A DNA stretch of 64,000 bases. Source: Candidatus Enterococcus leclercqii. GTDB taxonomy: Bacteria > Bacillota > Bacilli > Lactobacillales > Enterococcaceae. The stretch lies in contig NZ_MAEH01000014.1 in the NCBI RefSeq assembly GCF_009933135.1, positions 434,001 to 498,000 of the forward strand, given 5' to 3'. How positions within the stretch are numbered: the stretch's first letter is position 1; each line of letters starts with the position of its first letter. Made by a program: the position numbers and the translations under genes. Shown here piece after piece: positions 50,989 through 60,643 of this stretch. The notes below the pieces were generated by a model. The model saw only the letters and a list, made by a program, of their open reading frames with translations. It made no database searches and was not told where the DNA came from.

Positions 50989-53583
50989 ATGTTGAACAAA
51001 AAAGCATTGTCCAAAGATACAGAATTGAAAAAATTAGCACTTTTGTCCGAACGGGAACTTTTGATGGAGTTGAGAACCTCTTTGAAAGGTCTTTCGGCTG
51101 AAGATGCACAAGAACGCTTAGAAGAATACGGTCCAAACGAGGTAAACGCTCAAAAGCCAACACCGGCGTGGCTTTTGTTTCTGGGGGCATTCAAAGACCC
51201 CTTTGTTTTAGTGTTGGCATTGTTGATGATAGTTTCAGCAGCTACCGGTGACTTTGAAGCAGCTGCTGTAATGGGAATTATGATTTTAGCCAGCGCGGGA
51301 ATTACTTTCGTTCAGGAATACCGTTCACAAAAAGCAAGTCTCGCTTTAAAAGAATTGATTGAAAACACGACAGCGGTGACCCGAGGTGGTGTTACACGAG
51401 AAATCCCAATGGACGAAGTAGTCCCCGGCGATATTATCACATTGGCAACAGGGGATATGATTCCTGCAGATGCCGTTTTAATCTGGACCAAAGACCTCTT
51501 TGTTAATCAGTCTTCGTTGACTGGTGAATCCATGCCAGTGGAAAAATTTGTTCGTAGCCAGACGTCTGCAGGGGCTGATTCATCGGCAATCGAGTTTCAG
51601 GATTTGGTTTTCATGGGGACAGATGTCTTGAGCGGGCAGGGAAAAGCTATCATTTTAAAGACTGGTCAGGACACTTTTTTTGGCGATATCGCTAAGAATG
51701 CTACTACTAAGAGAGGAAGTACGGCGTTTGATGTCGGCTTGAAGAAAGTTAGCCAACTGCTTTTACGCATGGTCATGGTTTTGTTCCCGGTTGTCTTTTT
51801 GATCAATGGTTTGACTAAAGGTGACTGGAGCTCTGCTTTTTTCTTTGCGATTGCGGTTGCGGTAGGTTTGACACCGGAAATGCTGCCGATGATTGTTACC
51901 AGTAACCTTGCCAAAGGAGCGTTGGCATTATCTAAGCAGAAAGTCATTGTTAAGGAGCTTCCTTCGATCCAAAACTTAGGGGCAATGGATGTATTGTGTA
52001 CCGACAAGACAGGAACTATCACAGAAGATCGAGTGGTCTTAGTGCAACATCTCGACCCTTTAGGTACTGAAAATCAACAGGTGTTGGATATGGCCTACTT
52101 AAATTCTTTTTACCAGACGGGATGGAAAAACCTGATGGATATTGCCGTGATCAACTACTATGGTGAAAAAAAACAACACTTGCCATTTTCAGATGTGGTT
52201 AAAATTGATGAGATTCCCTTTGACTTTTCTCGGCGGCGTTTGACGGTAGTAGTCAAGGCAGATGGACATCAAATTATGATTACTAAAGGTGCAGTGGAAG
52301 AGATGGAGCAGGTTTGCCGATATGTAGAAATCGACGGCAAAATCACGGAATTGACTGATACCTTGCGCCAAGAAATGCGGCAGGTAAACCAGCGGATGAA
52401 TGAACAAGGCATGCGGGTGATTACTGTAGCAATTCGTCGTGACGCACATTCAGATGCTACCTATTCTGTTGAAGATGAAAATGAAATGATTTTGATCGGG
52501 TTTATGGGTTTTCTGGATCCTGCTAAAACATCTGCTATTACTGCCATTAAGTCACTTCATCAGCACGGGGTTACGGTGAAAGTACTGACCGGCGACAATC
52601 AGATTGTCGCTAAAAAAGTTTGTCAAGATGTAGGAATCAATGTAACTACGAGTTTGCTGGGCGCAGATATCGAAAAGATGTCAGATGAAGAACTGATGGC
52701 AACTGTCGACGAAACCAATCTCTATGCCAAACTCGATCCGATGCAAAAGTCTCGTATCATTGAAATCCTTCAGAGAAAGGGCCATACAGTAGGTTTCATG
52801 GGAGACGGAATCAACGACGCACCGGCTCTCAGAAAAGCGGATGTCGGCATCTCGGTTGATACAGCAGCAGATATCACCAAAGACGCTAGTTCGATTATTC
52901 TTTTGGAAAAATCTTTGAATGTGTTGGAAACAGGTGTACTAGAGGGTAGAAAAGTCTTCAGCAATATGATGAAATATATCAAATTTACCATTTCTTCTAA
53001 TTTCGGCAATGTCTTTTCTATTCTGGTAGCCAGCGCATTTCTACCGTTTCTGCCGATGATTTCCATTCAACTGCTCGTGCAAAACCTGATTTACGATATG
53101 GCTCAGTTAGCGATTCCTTGGGACAACGTAGATGAAGAAGAGTTGGCACGTCCGGTTCGTTGGGAGATTCGTGATTTGTTTAAGTTTACCGTTACCATTG
53201 GGCCGGTGAGTTCAATTTTTGACATTCTCACATTTCTCGTGATGTGGTTTGTTTTTCACGCAGATACTGTCGCTCAACAGCAACTTTTCCAAACAGGCTG
53301 GTTTGTCGTAGGGTTGACGACGCAAACGTTAGTCGTTCATATGGTGCGTACGAGAAAAATCCCCTTCATTCAAAGTATTGCTTCATTGCCGGTGCTGCTA
53401 TCTAGTGTTGGAGCGATTGCCGCAGGTCTAGCAATTGTTTTGTCGCCGATTCGAGAAGTCTTTGAATTTGTTCAATTGCCGAATAATTACTGGTTCTGGT
53501 TTGCCGGCATTGTCTTGTGTTACTTGATTGCCATTGAAATCGCTAAACGCCTTTATATTCGGGTCACAAAATCGTGGGTATGA
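50989..53583 (+). CDS. mgtA: Magnesium-transporting P-type ATPase (P3B)
   Basis: MgtA is an inner-membrane ATP-driven Mg2+ importer. The 864-residue protein has an N-terminal cytosolic segment, TGES in the actuator domain, the phosphorylated Asp in CTDKTGTITED and the hinge GDGINDAPALRKAD. It has ten membrane helices, with the C-terminal extension of the P3B class. AAGGAGG is 7 nt before ATG 50989. The M-box and leader ORF upstream support Mg2+ as substrate. Confidence 0.96.
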   Translation: MLNKKALSKDTELKKLALLSERELLMELRTSLKGLSAEDAQERLEEYGPNEVNAQKPTPAWLLFLGAFKDPFVLVLALLMIVSAATGDFEAAAVMGIMILASAGITFVQEYRSQKASLALKELIENTTAVTRGGVTREIPMDEVVPGDIITLATGDMIPADAVLIWTKDLFVNQSSLTGESMPVEKFVRSQTSAGADSSAIEFQDLVFMGTDVLSGQGKAIILKTGQDTFFGDIAKNATTKRGSTAFDVGLKKVSQLLLRMVMVLFPVVFLINGLTKGDWSSAFFFAIAVAVGLTPEMLPMIVTSNLAKGALALSKQKVIVKELPSIQNLGAMDVLCTDKTGTITEDRVVLVQHLDPLGTENQQVLDMAYLNSFYQTGWKNLMDIAVINYYGEKKQHLPFSDVVKIDEIPFDFSRRRLTVVVKADGHQIMITKGAVEEMEQVCRYVEIDGKITELTDTLRQEMRQVNQRMNEQGMRVITVAIRRDAHSDATYSVEDENEMILIGFMGFLDPAKTSAITAIKSLHQHGVTVKVLTGDNQIVAKKVCQDVGINVTTSLLGADIEKMSDEELMATVDETNLYAKLDPMQKSRIIEILQRKGHTVGFMGDGINDAPALRKADVGISVDTAADITKDASSIILLEKSLNVLETGVLEGRKVFSNMMKYIKFTISSNFGNVFSILVASAFLPFLPMISIQLLVQNLIYDMAQLAIPWDNVDEEELARPVRWEIRDLFKFTVTIGPVSSIFDILTFLVMWFVFHADTVAQQQLFQTGWFVVGLTTQTLVVHMVRTRKIPFIQSIASLPVLLSSVGAIAAGLAIVLSPIREVFEFVQLPNNYWFWFAGIVLCYLIAIEIAKRLYIRVTKSWV

Positions 53584-53628
53584 TTCTGACAGCCAGCAAG
53601 ACAGTAAATATTTTCTAAATACAAAATA

Positions 53629-53672
53629 AGTGTGCACCTCAGACGATTAGCGGTCGGGGCGCACACTTTTTT
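53629..53672 (+). terminator. Intrinsic terminator of mgtA
   Basis: AGTGTGC (53629-53635) pairs with GCACACT (53661-53667), extended by CC/GG, then a T-run. Confidence 0.85.
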
Positions 53673-53805
53673 GTTATTGAGAAAGCGGGTTGCTCCCCCT
53701 CAAAGTAGCCGTTTCAATAGCAAATGAATAGTATAGAGAATTTTGCTGTGCTATAAAGTTGATCGGAGTCCCGGAAAAGCTCATGATATCAGTAAGCGTT
53801 TCATA

Positions 53806-53825
53806 TTTGTGACCGAAATCACAAA
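53806..53825. promoter_or_regulatory. Rex- or Crp/Fnr-type palindrome upstream of pdhA
   Basis: TTTGTGA-CCGAAA-TCACAAA is a perfect palindrome. It contains TTGTGA-N6-TCACAA, the core of Rex (NADH-sensing) operators and close to Crp/ArcR sites. It is 176 nt before pdhA. The rest of 53673-54000 is AT-rich, and I could not place the pdh promoter confidently. Confidence 0.6.
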
Positions 53826-53997
53826 CATGGATGGTGAAATTCTGATTTTATCAGGCTTTGCTTTGCTTCAGTGGTGAGCACTTCACTTGTAAGTTTTTTG
53901 AAGAAATGATAATTTAATGATGTAAGATATTTTTGGTATTGATACAGAATACAAAGCTGTTACAACCGCCGAAAGATAATCAGAGAGGAAAGTGTGA

Positions 53998-55104
<1,107 letters not shown>

Positions 55105-55106
55105 TC

Positions 55107-56084
55107 ATGGCGCAAAAAACGATGATCCAAGCCATCACTGATGCATTGGCTTTGGAATTGAAACGTGATGAAAACATTTTGGTATTCGGGGAAGACGTCG
55201 GTAAAAACGGTGGTGTTTTCCGTGCGACTGAAGGATTACAAGATAAATTCGGTGAAGACCGAGTCTTTGATACCCCTCTGGCAGAATCAGGTATTGGTGG
55301 TTTAGCCTTTGGTTTAGCATTAGAAGGTTATCGTCCGGTTCCTGAAATCCAATTCTTTGGTTTTGTTTTTGAAGTAATGGATGAAATTGTGGGTCAAATG
55401 GCTCGTACTCGCTACCGCATGGGGGGAACCCGTAATTTGCCTATCACAATTCGCTCACCATTTGGTGGGGGTGTGCATACACCGGAACTTCACTCAGACA
55501 ACTTGGAAGGGTTAATGGCTCAATCACCTGGTTTGCGGGTTGTAATCCCTTCAAATCCTTACGATGCAAAAGGTCTTTTGATTGCATCTATTCGCAGCAA
55601 CGATCCAGTCGTCTTTTTGGAACACATGAAATTGTATCGTTCTTTCCGTGACGAAGTGCCGGATGAAGCTTATGAAGTGCCATTGGACAAAGCAGCTGTA
55701 ACTCGCGAAGGAAAAGATGTTTCCATCATTACTTACGGTGCGATGGTTCGTGAAGCGATTAAAGCCGCTGACAATTTGGCAAAAGAAAACATTGATGCTG
55801 AAATTATTGACTTGCGAACAGTGGCACCGCTGGACGTAAATACAATTATCGCTTCTGTTGAAAAGACCGGGCGCGTTGTTGTCGTTCAAGAAGCACAAAA
55901 ACAAGCTGGTGTCGGTGCACAAGTGGTTTCAGAAATTTCAGAACGATCGATTTTGTCCTTGCAGGCACCAATTGGTCGTGTTTCTGCTCCGGATACGATT
56001 TTCCCATTCGGACAAGCAGAAAATATCTGGCTGCCTAATGCGGCTGATATTGAAGCCAAAGTCAAAGAAATCGTGAACTTTTAA
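55107..56084 (+). CDS. pdhB: Pyruvate dehydrogenase E1 component subunit beta
   Basis: E1 beta is a 325-residue transketolase-like subunit with [16 protein letters not shown] and [17 protein letters not shown], where the His residues line the E1 active site. It forms the alpha2beta2 E1 that feeds the lipoyl groups of PdhC. AAGGAG in the end of pdhA drives translation. Confidence 0.97.
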   Translation: MAQKTMIQAITDALALELKRDENILVFGEDVGKNGGVFRATEGLQDKFGEDRVFDTPLAESGIGGLAFGLALEGYRPVPEIQFFGFVFEVMDEIVGQMARTRYRMGGTRNLPITIRSPFGGGVHTPELHSDNLEGLMAQSPGLRVVIPSNPYDAKGLLIASIRSNDPVVFLEHMKLYRSFRDEVPDEAYEVPLDKAAVTREGKDVSIITYGAMVREAIKAADNLAKENIDAEIIDLRTVAPLDVNTIIASVEKTGRVVVVQEAQKQAGVGAQVVSEISERSILSLQAPIGRVSAPDTIFPFGQAENIWLPNAADIEAKVKEIVNF

Positions 56085-56109
56085 GGTATAGCAGAAGGGA
56101 AGTAGAACA

Positions 56110-57744
56110 ATGGCTTATCAATTCAAATTACCGGATATCGGTGAAGGCATCGCGGAAGGTGAAATCGTTAAGTGGTTCGTTAAACCCGGCGATACCATCA
56201 AAGAAGACGATACTTTACTGGAAGTCCAAAATGATAAATCTGTAGAAGAAATCCCCTCACCAGTTACCGGGACTGTCAAAAACGTTTTGGTACCTGAAGG
56301 GACCGTCGCACAAGTCGGCGACGTATTAGTTGAAATCGACGCGCCTGGTTTTGAAGGAAATGATGCACCAACAGCAGCTCCAGCAGCTGAAGCGCCAAAA
56401 GTAGAAGCAACACCGGCAGCATCCGGTAGCGGTGTGTTCCAATTCAAATTGCCAGATATCGGTGAAGGTATCGCAGAAGGTGAAATCGTCAAATGGTTTG
56501 TTAAAGCCGGCGACACCATCAATGAAGATGATACTTTGCTAGAAGTTCAAAATGACAAATCCGTCGAAGAAATTCCTTCACCAGTTACTGGGACTGTCAA
56601 AAACGTCTTGGTACCTGAAGGAACGGTGGCGCAAGTTGGTGATGTGTTAGTTGAAATTGATGCACCAGGCCACAATGATGCACCAACAGCAGCCCCAGCA
56701 CCGGCAGCTCCTCAAGTCGCTGCAGCACAACCGTCAACACCAGCAGCATCAACAGCATCAACAGCAACCACTGCTGTAGTGACAGCTGCCAATCCTAATA
56801 AACGAGTGTTGGCAATGCCATCTGTGCGTCAATACGCTCGTGAAAAAGACGTGGATATCTCACAAGTTACGGCTACCGGAAATGGCGGTCGCGTAACAAA
56901 AGAAGATATCGATGCGTTTGTTTCAGGCGGCGGCCAAGCGGTACAAGCTTCCTCAGAAACGACAGCACCACAAGCAGTCACTCAACCAGCAGCAGCTGCG
57001 GCTAAAGAAGCACCAAAAGCCTTTGTTTCTAATTTGGGTGAGTTGGAAACCCGCGAAGCGTTGACACCAATGCGTAAAGCAATCGCTAAAGCAATGGTCA
57101 ACAGCAAGCATACTGCTCCTCACGTAACATTGCATGATGAAGTTGAAGTTTCCAAATTATGGGATAACCGCAAGCGTTTCAAAGAAGTGGCCGCTCAGCA
57201 AGATACTAAGCTGACTTTCTTACCATACGTAGTAAAAGCTTTGACGACTACTGTCAAAAAATATCCTGTATTGAATGCTTCAATTGACGATGCCAAACAA
57301 GAGATTGTTTATAAACACTACTATAATATTGGTATTGCAACTGATACAGACCATGGATTGTACGTACCGAATGTTAAAAATGCCGATACCAAAGGATTGT
57401 TTGCAATTGCTGATGAAATCAATGAAAAAGCGGCAATGGCTCAAGAAGGCAAACTTTCTGCTGAAGACATGCGCAATGGCACAATCACTATCAGCAACAT
57501 TGGTTCAGTTGGCGGCGGCTTCTTTACACCTGTCATCAATTACCCGGAAGTTGCCATCTTAGGTGTAGGAACGATTTCTCAACAACCGATTGTCAATGCT
57601 GAGGGCGAAATCGTCGTCGGTCGTGTCATGAAACTTTCACTGAGCTTTGATCACCGCATCGTTGACGGCGCAACTGCTCAAAAAGCTATGAACAACATCA
57701 AACGTCTGTTGGCGGATCCTGAATTGATGTTGATGGAAGGATGA
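56110..57744 (+). CDS. pdhC: Dihydrolipoyllysine acetyltransferase (E2) with two lipoyl domains
   Basis: E2 forms the PDH core and makes acetyl-CoA. The 544-residue protein has two nearly identical lipoyl domains (about 1-80 and 112-190), each with the lipoylated Lys in QNDKSVEE. Ala/Pro-rich linkers and a peripheral subunit-binding domain (about 236-272, [14 protein letters not shown]) follow. The catalytic domain carries DHRIVDG. The two lipoyl segments differ at only a few residues but at many synonymous sites. Confidence 0.97.
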   Translation: MAYQFKLPDIGEGIAEGEIVKWFVKPGDTIKEDDTLLEVQNDKSVEEIPSPVTGTVKNVLVPEGTVAQVGDVLVEIDAPGFEGNDAPTAAPAAEAPKVEATPAASGSGVFQFKLPDIGEGIAEGEIVKWFVKAGDTINEDDTLLEVQNDKSVEEIPSPVTGTVKNVLVPEGTVAQVGDVLVEIDAPGHNDAPTAAPAPAAPQVAAAQPSTPAASTASTATTAVVTAANPNKRVLAMPSVRQYAREKDVDISQVTATGNGGRVTKEDIDAFVSGGGQAVQASSETTAPQAVTQPAAAAAKEAPKAFVSNLGELETREALTPMRKAIAKAMVNSKHTAPHVTLHDEVEVSKLWDNRKRFKEVAAQQDTKLTFLPYVVKALTTTVKKYPVLNASIDDAKQEIVYKHYYNIGIATDTDHGLYVPNVKNADTKGLFAIADEINEKAAMAQEGKLSAEDMRNGTITISNIGSVGGGFFTPVINYPEVAILGVGTISQQPIVNAEGEIVVGRVMKLSLSFDHRIVDGATAQKAMNNIKRLLADPELMLMEG

Positions 57745-57751
57745 TAAAAAA

Positions 57752-59158
57752 ATGGTAGTTGGAGATTTTGCTATCGAATTGGATACAGTTGTAATCGGTG
57801 CTGGACCTGGCGGCTATGTGGCCGCCATCCGGGCCGCTGAAATGGGTCAAAAGGTTGCGATCATTGAACGGGAATTTATCGGTGGGGTTTGTTTGAACGT
57901 CGGTTGTATCCCTTCAAAAGCCTTGATTGCAGCTGGACATCATCTGCAAGAATCCAAAGACTCTAGCGTTTTTGGTGTTTCTACTGAAAATGTTCAATTG
58001 GATTTTACTAAGACTCAAGAATGGAAAGATAACAGTGTTGTTCATAAGTTGACCAGCGGTGTAGAATTTCTTTTGAAAAAACATAAAGTTGAAATCTTGA
58101 TGGGGGAAGCCTTTTTCGTAGATGATCATACCTTACGTGTGATGCATCCGGATTCTGCTCAAACCTATTCTTTCAATAATGCTATCGTTGCTACTGGTTC
58201 TCGTCCTATCGAAATCAAGGGCTTTAAGTTCGGTGGTCGCGTGTTGGATTCTACTGGTGGTTTGAACTTGAAAGAAGTTCCGAAAAAATTCGTCATCATT
58301 GGTGGCGGTGTTATCGGTGCTGAATTGGGTGGCGCTTATGCCAACCTTGGTGCCGATGTGACAATCCTTGAAGGTTCTCCGCAAATTTTGCCAACATATG
58401 AAAAAGACATGGTGAAATTGGTAGAAGACGACTTCAAGAAAAAAGGCGTAACCGTTGTTACCAGCGCAATGGCTAAAGAAGCCATTGACAATGGAGACAG
58501 CGTGACCGTCAAGTATGAAGTCGACGGAAAAGAACAATCTGTAGTTGCTGATTATGTCATGGTAACTGTTGGTCGCCGTGCCAATACGGATGATCTTGGA
58601 TTAGAACAAGCAGGGGTTGAAGTCGCTGAACGGGGATTGATTCCGGTAGATGCACAGGGACGGACCAATGTGAAAAATATTTTTGCTATTGGTGACATCG
58701 TAGCTGGTGCTGCCTTGGCTCATAAAGCTAGCTATGAAGCTAAAATTGCTGCTGAAGCAATTTCAGGTAAAAAAGTGGCAGTCGACTATAAAGCTATGCC
58801 AGCCGTAGCTTTCACTGACCCTGAGTTAGCTTCTGTCGGTTTGACGATTGCTGAAGCAAAAGAAAAAGGCTACGATGCCAAAGCATTCAAGTTCCCATTC
58901 TCAGGCAATGGTCGTGCTTTGTCTTTGGATAAAACGGAAGGCTTCATGCGTTTGGTAACTACCGTTGATGACAATGTCATTATCGGTGCTCAAATCGCCG
59001 GCGTTGGCGCTTCTGATATGATTTCTGAGTTGGCATTGGCCATCGAATCCGGAATGAATGCAGAAGATATCGCATTGACAATCCATCCACATCCTTCTTT
59101 GGGAGAAATCACGATGGATACAGCTGAATTGGCACTTGGTTTGCCAATCCACATTTAA
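57752..59158 (+). CDS. pdhD: Dihydrolipoamide dehydrogenase (E3)
   Basis: E3 reoxidises dihydrolipoamide, passing electrons to NAD+. The 468-residue flavoprotein has FAD motif [16 protein letters not shown], redox disulfide [16 protein letters not shown] motif [13 protein letters not shown] and the catalytic His in HPHPSLGE. It lies 7 nt after pdhC and ends in a terminator. High NADH inhibits E3 in many species, which fits an NADH-sensing site upstream of the operon. Confidence 0.98.
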   Translation: MVVGDFAIELDTVVIGAGPGGYVAAIRAAEMGQKVAIIEREFIGGVCLNVGCIPSKALIAAGHHLQESKDSSVFGVSTENVQLDFTKTQEWKDNSVVHKLTSGVEFLLKKHKVEILMGEAFFVDDHTLRVMHPDSAQTYSFNNAIVATGSRPIEIKGFKFGGRVLDSTGGLNLKEVPKKFVIIGGGVIGAELGGAYANLGADVTILEGSPQILPTYEKDMVKLVEDDFKKKGVTVVTSAMAKEAIDNGDSVTVKYEVDGKEQSVVADYVMVTVGRRANTDDLGLEQAGVEVAERGLIPVDAQGRTNVKNIFAIGDIVAGAALAHKASYEAKIAAEAISGKKVAVDYKAMPAVAFTDPELASVGLTIAEAKEKGYDAKAFKFPFSGNGRALSLDKTEGFMRLVTTVDDNVIIGAQIAGVGASDMISELALAIESGMNAEDIALTIHPHPSLGEITMDTAELALGLPIHI

Positions 59159-59168
59159 TTGTTGTTCA

Positions 59169-59212
59169 ACAGTCAATCTGCCTGGAGATTCCGGTAGGTT
59201 GGCTGTTTTTTT
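59169..59212 (+). terminator. Intrinsic terminator of the pdh operon
   Basis: ACAGTCAATCTGCC (59169-59182) pairs with GGTAGGTTGGCTGT (59193-59206), 14 bp with wobbles, then seven T residues. Confidence 0.92.
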
Positions 59213-59303
59213 CTATCTGTTTATGAGAACAATCTTGTGCCAGGGCGGACAGACAACTTTTACAAGCCGCTTAGTTTGTCTTCTTTTGGAAGCTGTCTGA
59301 TTG

Positions 59304-59312
59304 TGTTACACT
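59304..59312 (+). promoter_or_regulatory. Extended -10 promoter of the UPF0223 gene
   Basis: TGtTACACT; the -35 is weak (TTTGGA at 59285). Confidence 0.45.
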
Positions 59313-59337
59313 GGTGGAGAATGTGAGAGGTGAAACC

Positions 59338-59616
59338 ATGCGAGATTATCAATACCCATTAGATTTGGACTGGACAACTGAGGAAATGGTAACAGTGATG
59401 AAAATGTGGGAATTACTGGAGCAAGCCTATGAAGAAGGAATTCAGGCCGAAACATTTTTGAAAGGCTATTCTCAATTCAAAAAAGTTGTTCCTTCGATTG
59501 GTGAAGAGCGGCGATTGGGCAAAGATTTCGAGAAGTTATCGGGATATTCATTGTACCGGACACTGCAGTCGGCTCGACAAAAAGAGCGAGGGCGCTTTAA
59601 AATGTCCGCTGCTTGA
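59338..59616 (+). CDS. UPF0223 family protein (YktA-like)
   Basis: This 92-residue soluble protein of the UPF0223 family has no known function. It starts RDYQYPLDLDWTTEEMVTV, typical of the family. I chose ATG 59338 behind GAGAGGTG; the frame open from 59314 runs through that site. It is probably co-transcribed with the following inositol-phosphatase-like gene, a conserved pairing in Bacilli. Confidence 0.88.
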   Translation: MRDYQYPLDLDWTTEEMVTVMKMWELLEQAYEEGIQAETFLKGYSQFKKVVPSIGEERRLGKDFEKLSGYSLYRTLQSARQKERGRFKMSAA

Positions 59617-59645
59617 TTAAATTGAAGTGAAGAGCACAGAAGGGA

Positions 59646-59692
59646 AATCATTATGACACAAATCATTATGACACAAATCATTATGACACAAA
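59646..59692 (+). repeat. 15-bp tandem repeat at the start of the IMPase-family gene
   Basis: ATCATTATGACACAA is repeated three times. Each copy holds an in-frame ATG (59653, 59668, 59683), so the protein begins MTQII-MTQII-MTQMK. Loss or gain of a copy would keep the frame. Confidence 0.9.
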
Positions 59693-60462
59693 TGAAACAG
59701 ATTACCGAGGAAATCAAAGGCTGGATCTACGAGGCTGGTGACAAAATTAGAGCTAGTTTTGCAAACGACGATTTACAAATTGATACAAAGTCTGGACGGA
59801 CGGATCTCGTTACAGAGATGGATAAAGCAACCCAGGAATTTTTGGGAAATAAAATCTTGGCTTTTGACCCGAATGCGAAAATCATGGGGGAAGAAAATGG
59901 AAAAGATCATTTAACAGATTTCTCCGGTCGCGTATTTATCATCGATCCTATTGATGGTACGATGAACTTTGTCTTAGAGCAGGAAAATTTTTGCATCATG
60001 GTGGCCATGTATGAAGACGGAATTGGCAAATTGGGCTTTGTTTATGATGTAATGAAAGACGAATTTTTATATGGTGGGCCTGACCTAGGTGTCTTTTGCA
60101 ATGGTAACGTGGTAGCAGCTCCTAAAGATAAAGCATTATCTGCTGGATTAGTAGGTATGAACCATGTCATGTACCAAAGAAATGATTACCATGTGCAAGA
60201 GATTGGTGATATCGCGATGGGTGTGCGAATGTCAGGTTGTGCCGGTTACGAGCTGATTGATTTAGCCTTGGGCCGGCGAGTTGCCTATATTTCTAGATTA
60301 GCACCTTGGGACTATGCGCCTGGCGGTGTCTTGATTGAGGCCTTGGGATTGAAAATGTCCTCTATTACCGGAGATTCGTTAAAACTGGCTGGTCGCGAAG
60401 TATTTTTGGCGGGGACTCCTCAAGCTTATGAGGAGTGTTTGAAATTAGCGAGTGGAAAATAG
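59653..60462 (+). CDS. Inositol monophosphatase family protein (YktC/SuhB-like)
   Basis: This Mg2+-dependent phosphatase of 269 residues has metal ligands in MGEENG and IDPIDGTMNF and a third site in APWDYAPGG. Family members act on inositol phosphates, NADP or other small phosphates; the substrate here is open. ATG 59653 has AAGGGA at 7 nt. The N-terminus is extended by a 15-bp coding repeat, so ATG 59668 or 59683 may also be used. Confidence 0.92.
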   Translation: MTQIIMTQIIMTQMKQITEEIKGWIYEAGDKIRASFANDDLQIDTKSGRTDLVTEMDKATQEFLGNKILAFDPNAKIMGEENGKDHLTDFSGRVFIIDPIDGTMNFVLEQENFCIMVAMYEDGIGKLGFVYDVMKDEFLYGGPDLGVFCNGNVVAAPKDKALSAGLVGMNHVMYQRNDYHVQEIGDIAMGVRMSGCAGYELIDLALGRRVAYISRLAPWDYAPGGVLIEALGLKMSSITGDSLKLAGREVFLAGTPQAYEECLKLASGK

Positions 60463-60540
60463 AACGGAGTGTTTGTGGAATTGGAAATTTCTTTAAGAAA
60501 GCTTGGTTTTTTCGGAGAAATGAAACATTTTCACTATATT

Positions 60541-60563
60541 TCAGAAAGAGTTTCTGATATAAT
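60541..60563 (+). promoter_or_regulatory. Promoter of typA with inverted repeat in the spacer
   Basis: TGaTATAAT (60555-60563) is a strong extended -10. TCAGAAA-GAG-TTTCTGA (60541-60557) is a perfect inverted repeat directly upstream of it, replacing a normal -35. This could be an operator or an activator site. Confidence 0.65.
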
Positions 60564-60592
60564 AAGCCGTCGAGTGAAACAATCGTGCATCG

Positions 60593-60620
60593 AAACCGGC
60601 CGCAATGGGCTGGTTTTTTT
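60593..60620 (+). terminator. Terminator-like attenuator in the typA leader
   Basis: AAACCGGCC (60593-60601) pairs with GGCTGGTTT (60608-60616), 9 bp with one wobble, and seven T residues follow at 60614-60620. It lies downstream of the only visible typA promoter and 23 nt before the GTG start, so typA transcription must read through it. Confidence 0.75.
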
Positions 60621-60643
60621 AAGGAAAAGAGGAGTTTACAACA

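Noticed and set aside
53791-53804. cre-like AGTAAGCGTTTCA upstream of pdhA
   Set aside because: One base short of the cre length, and the 3' half does not fit the consensus; kept only the neighbouring palindrome.
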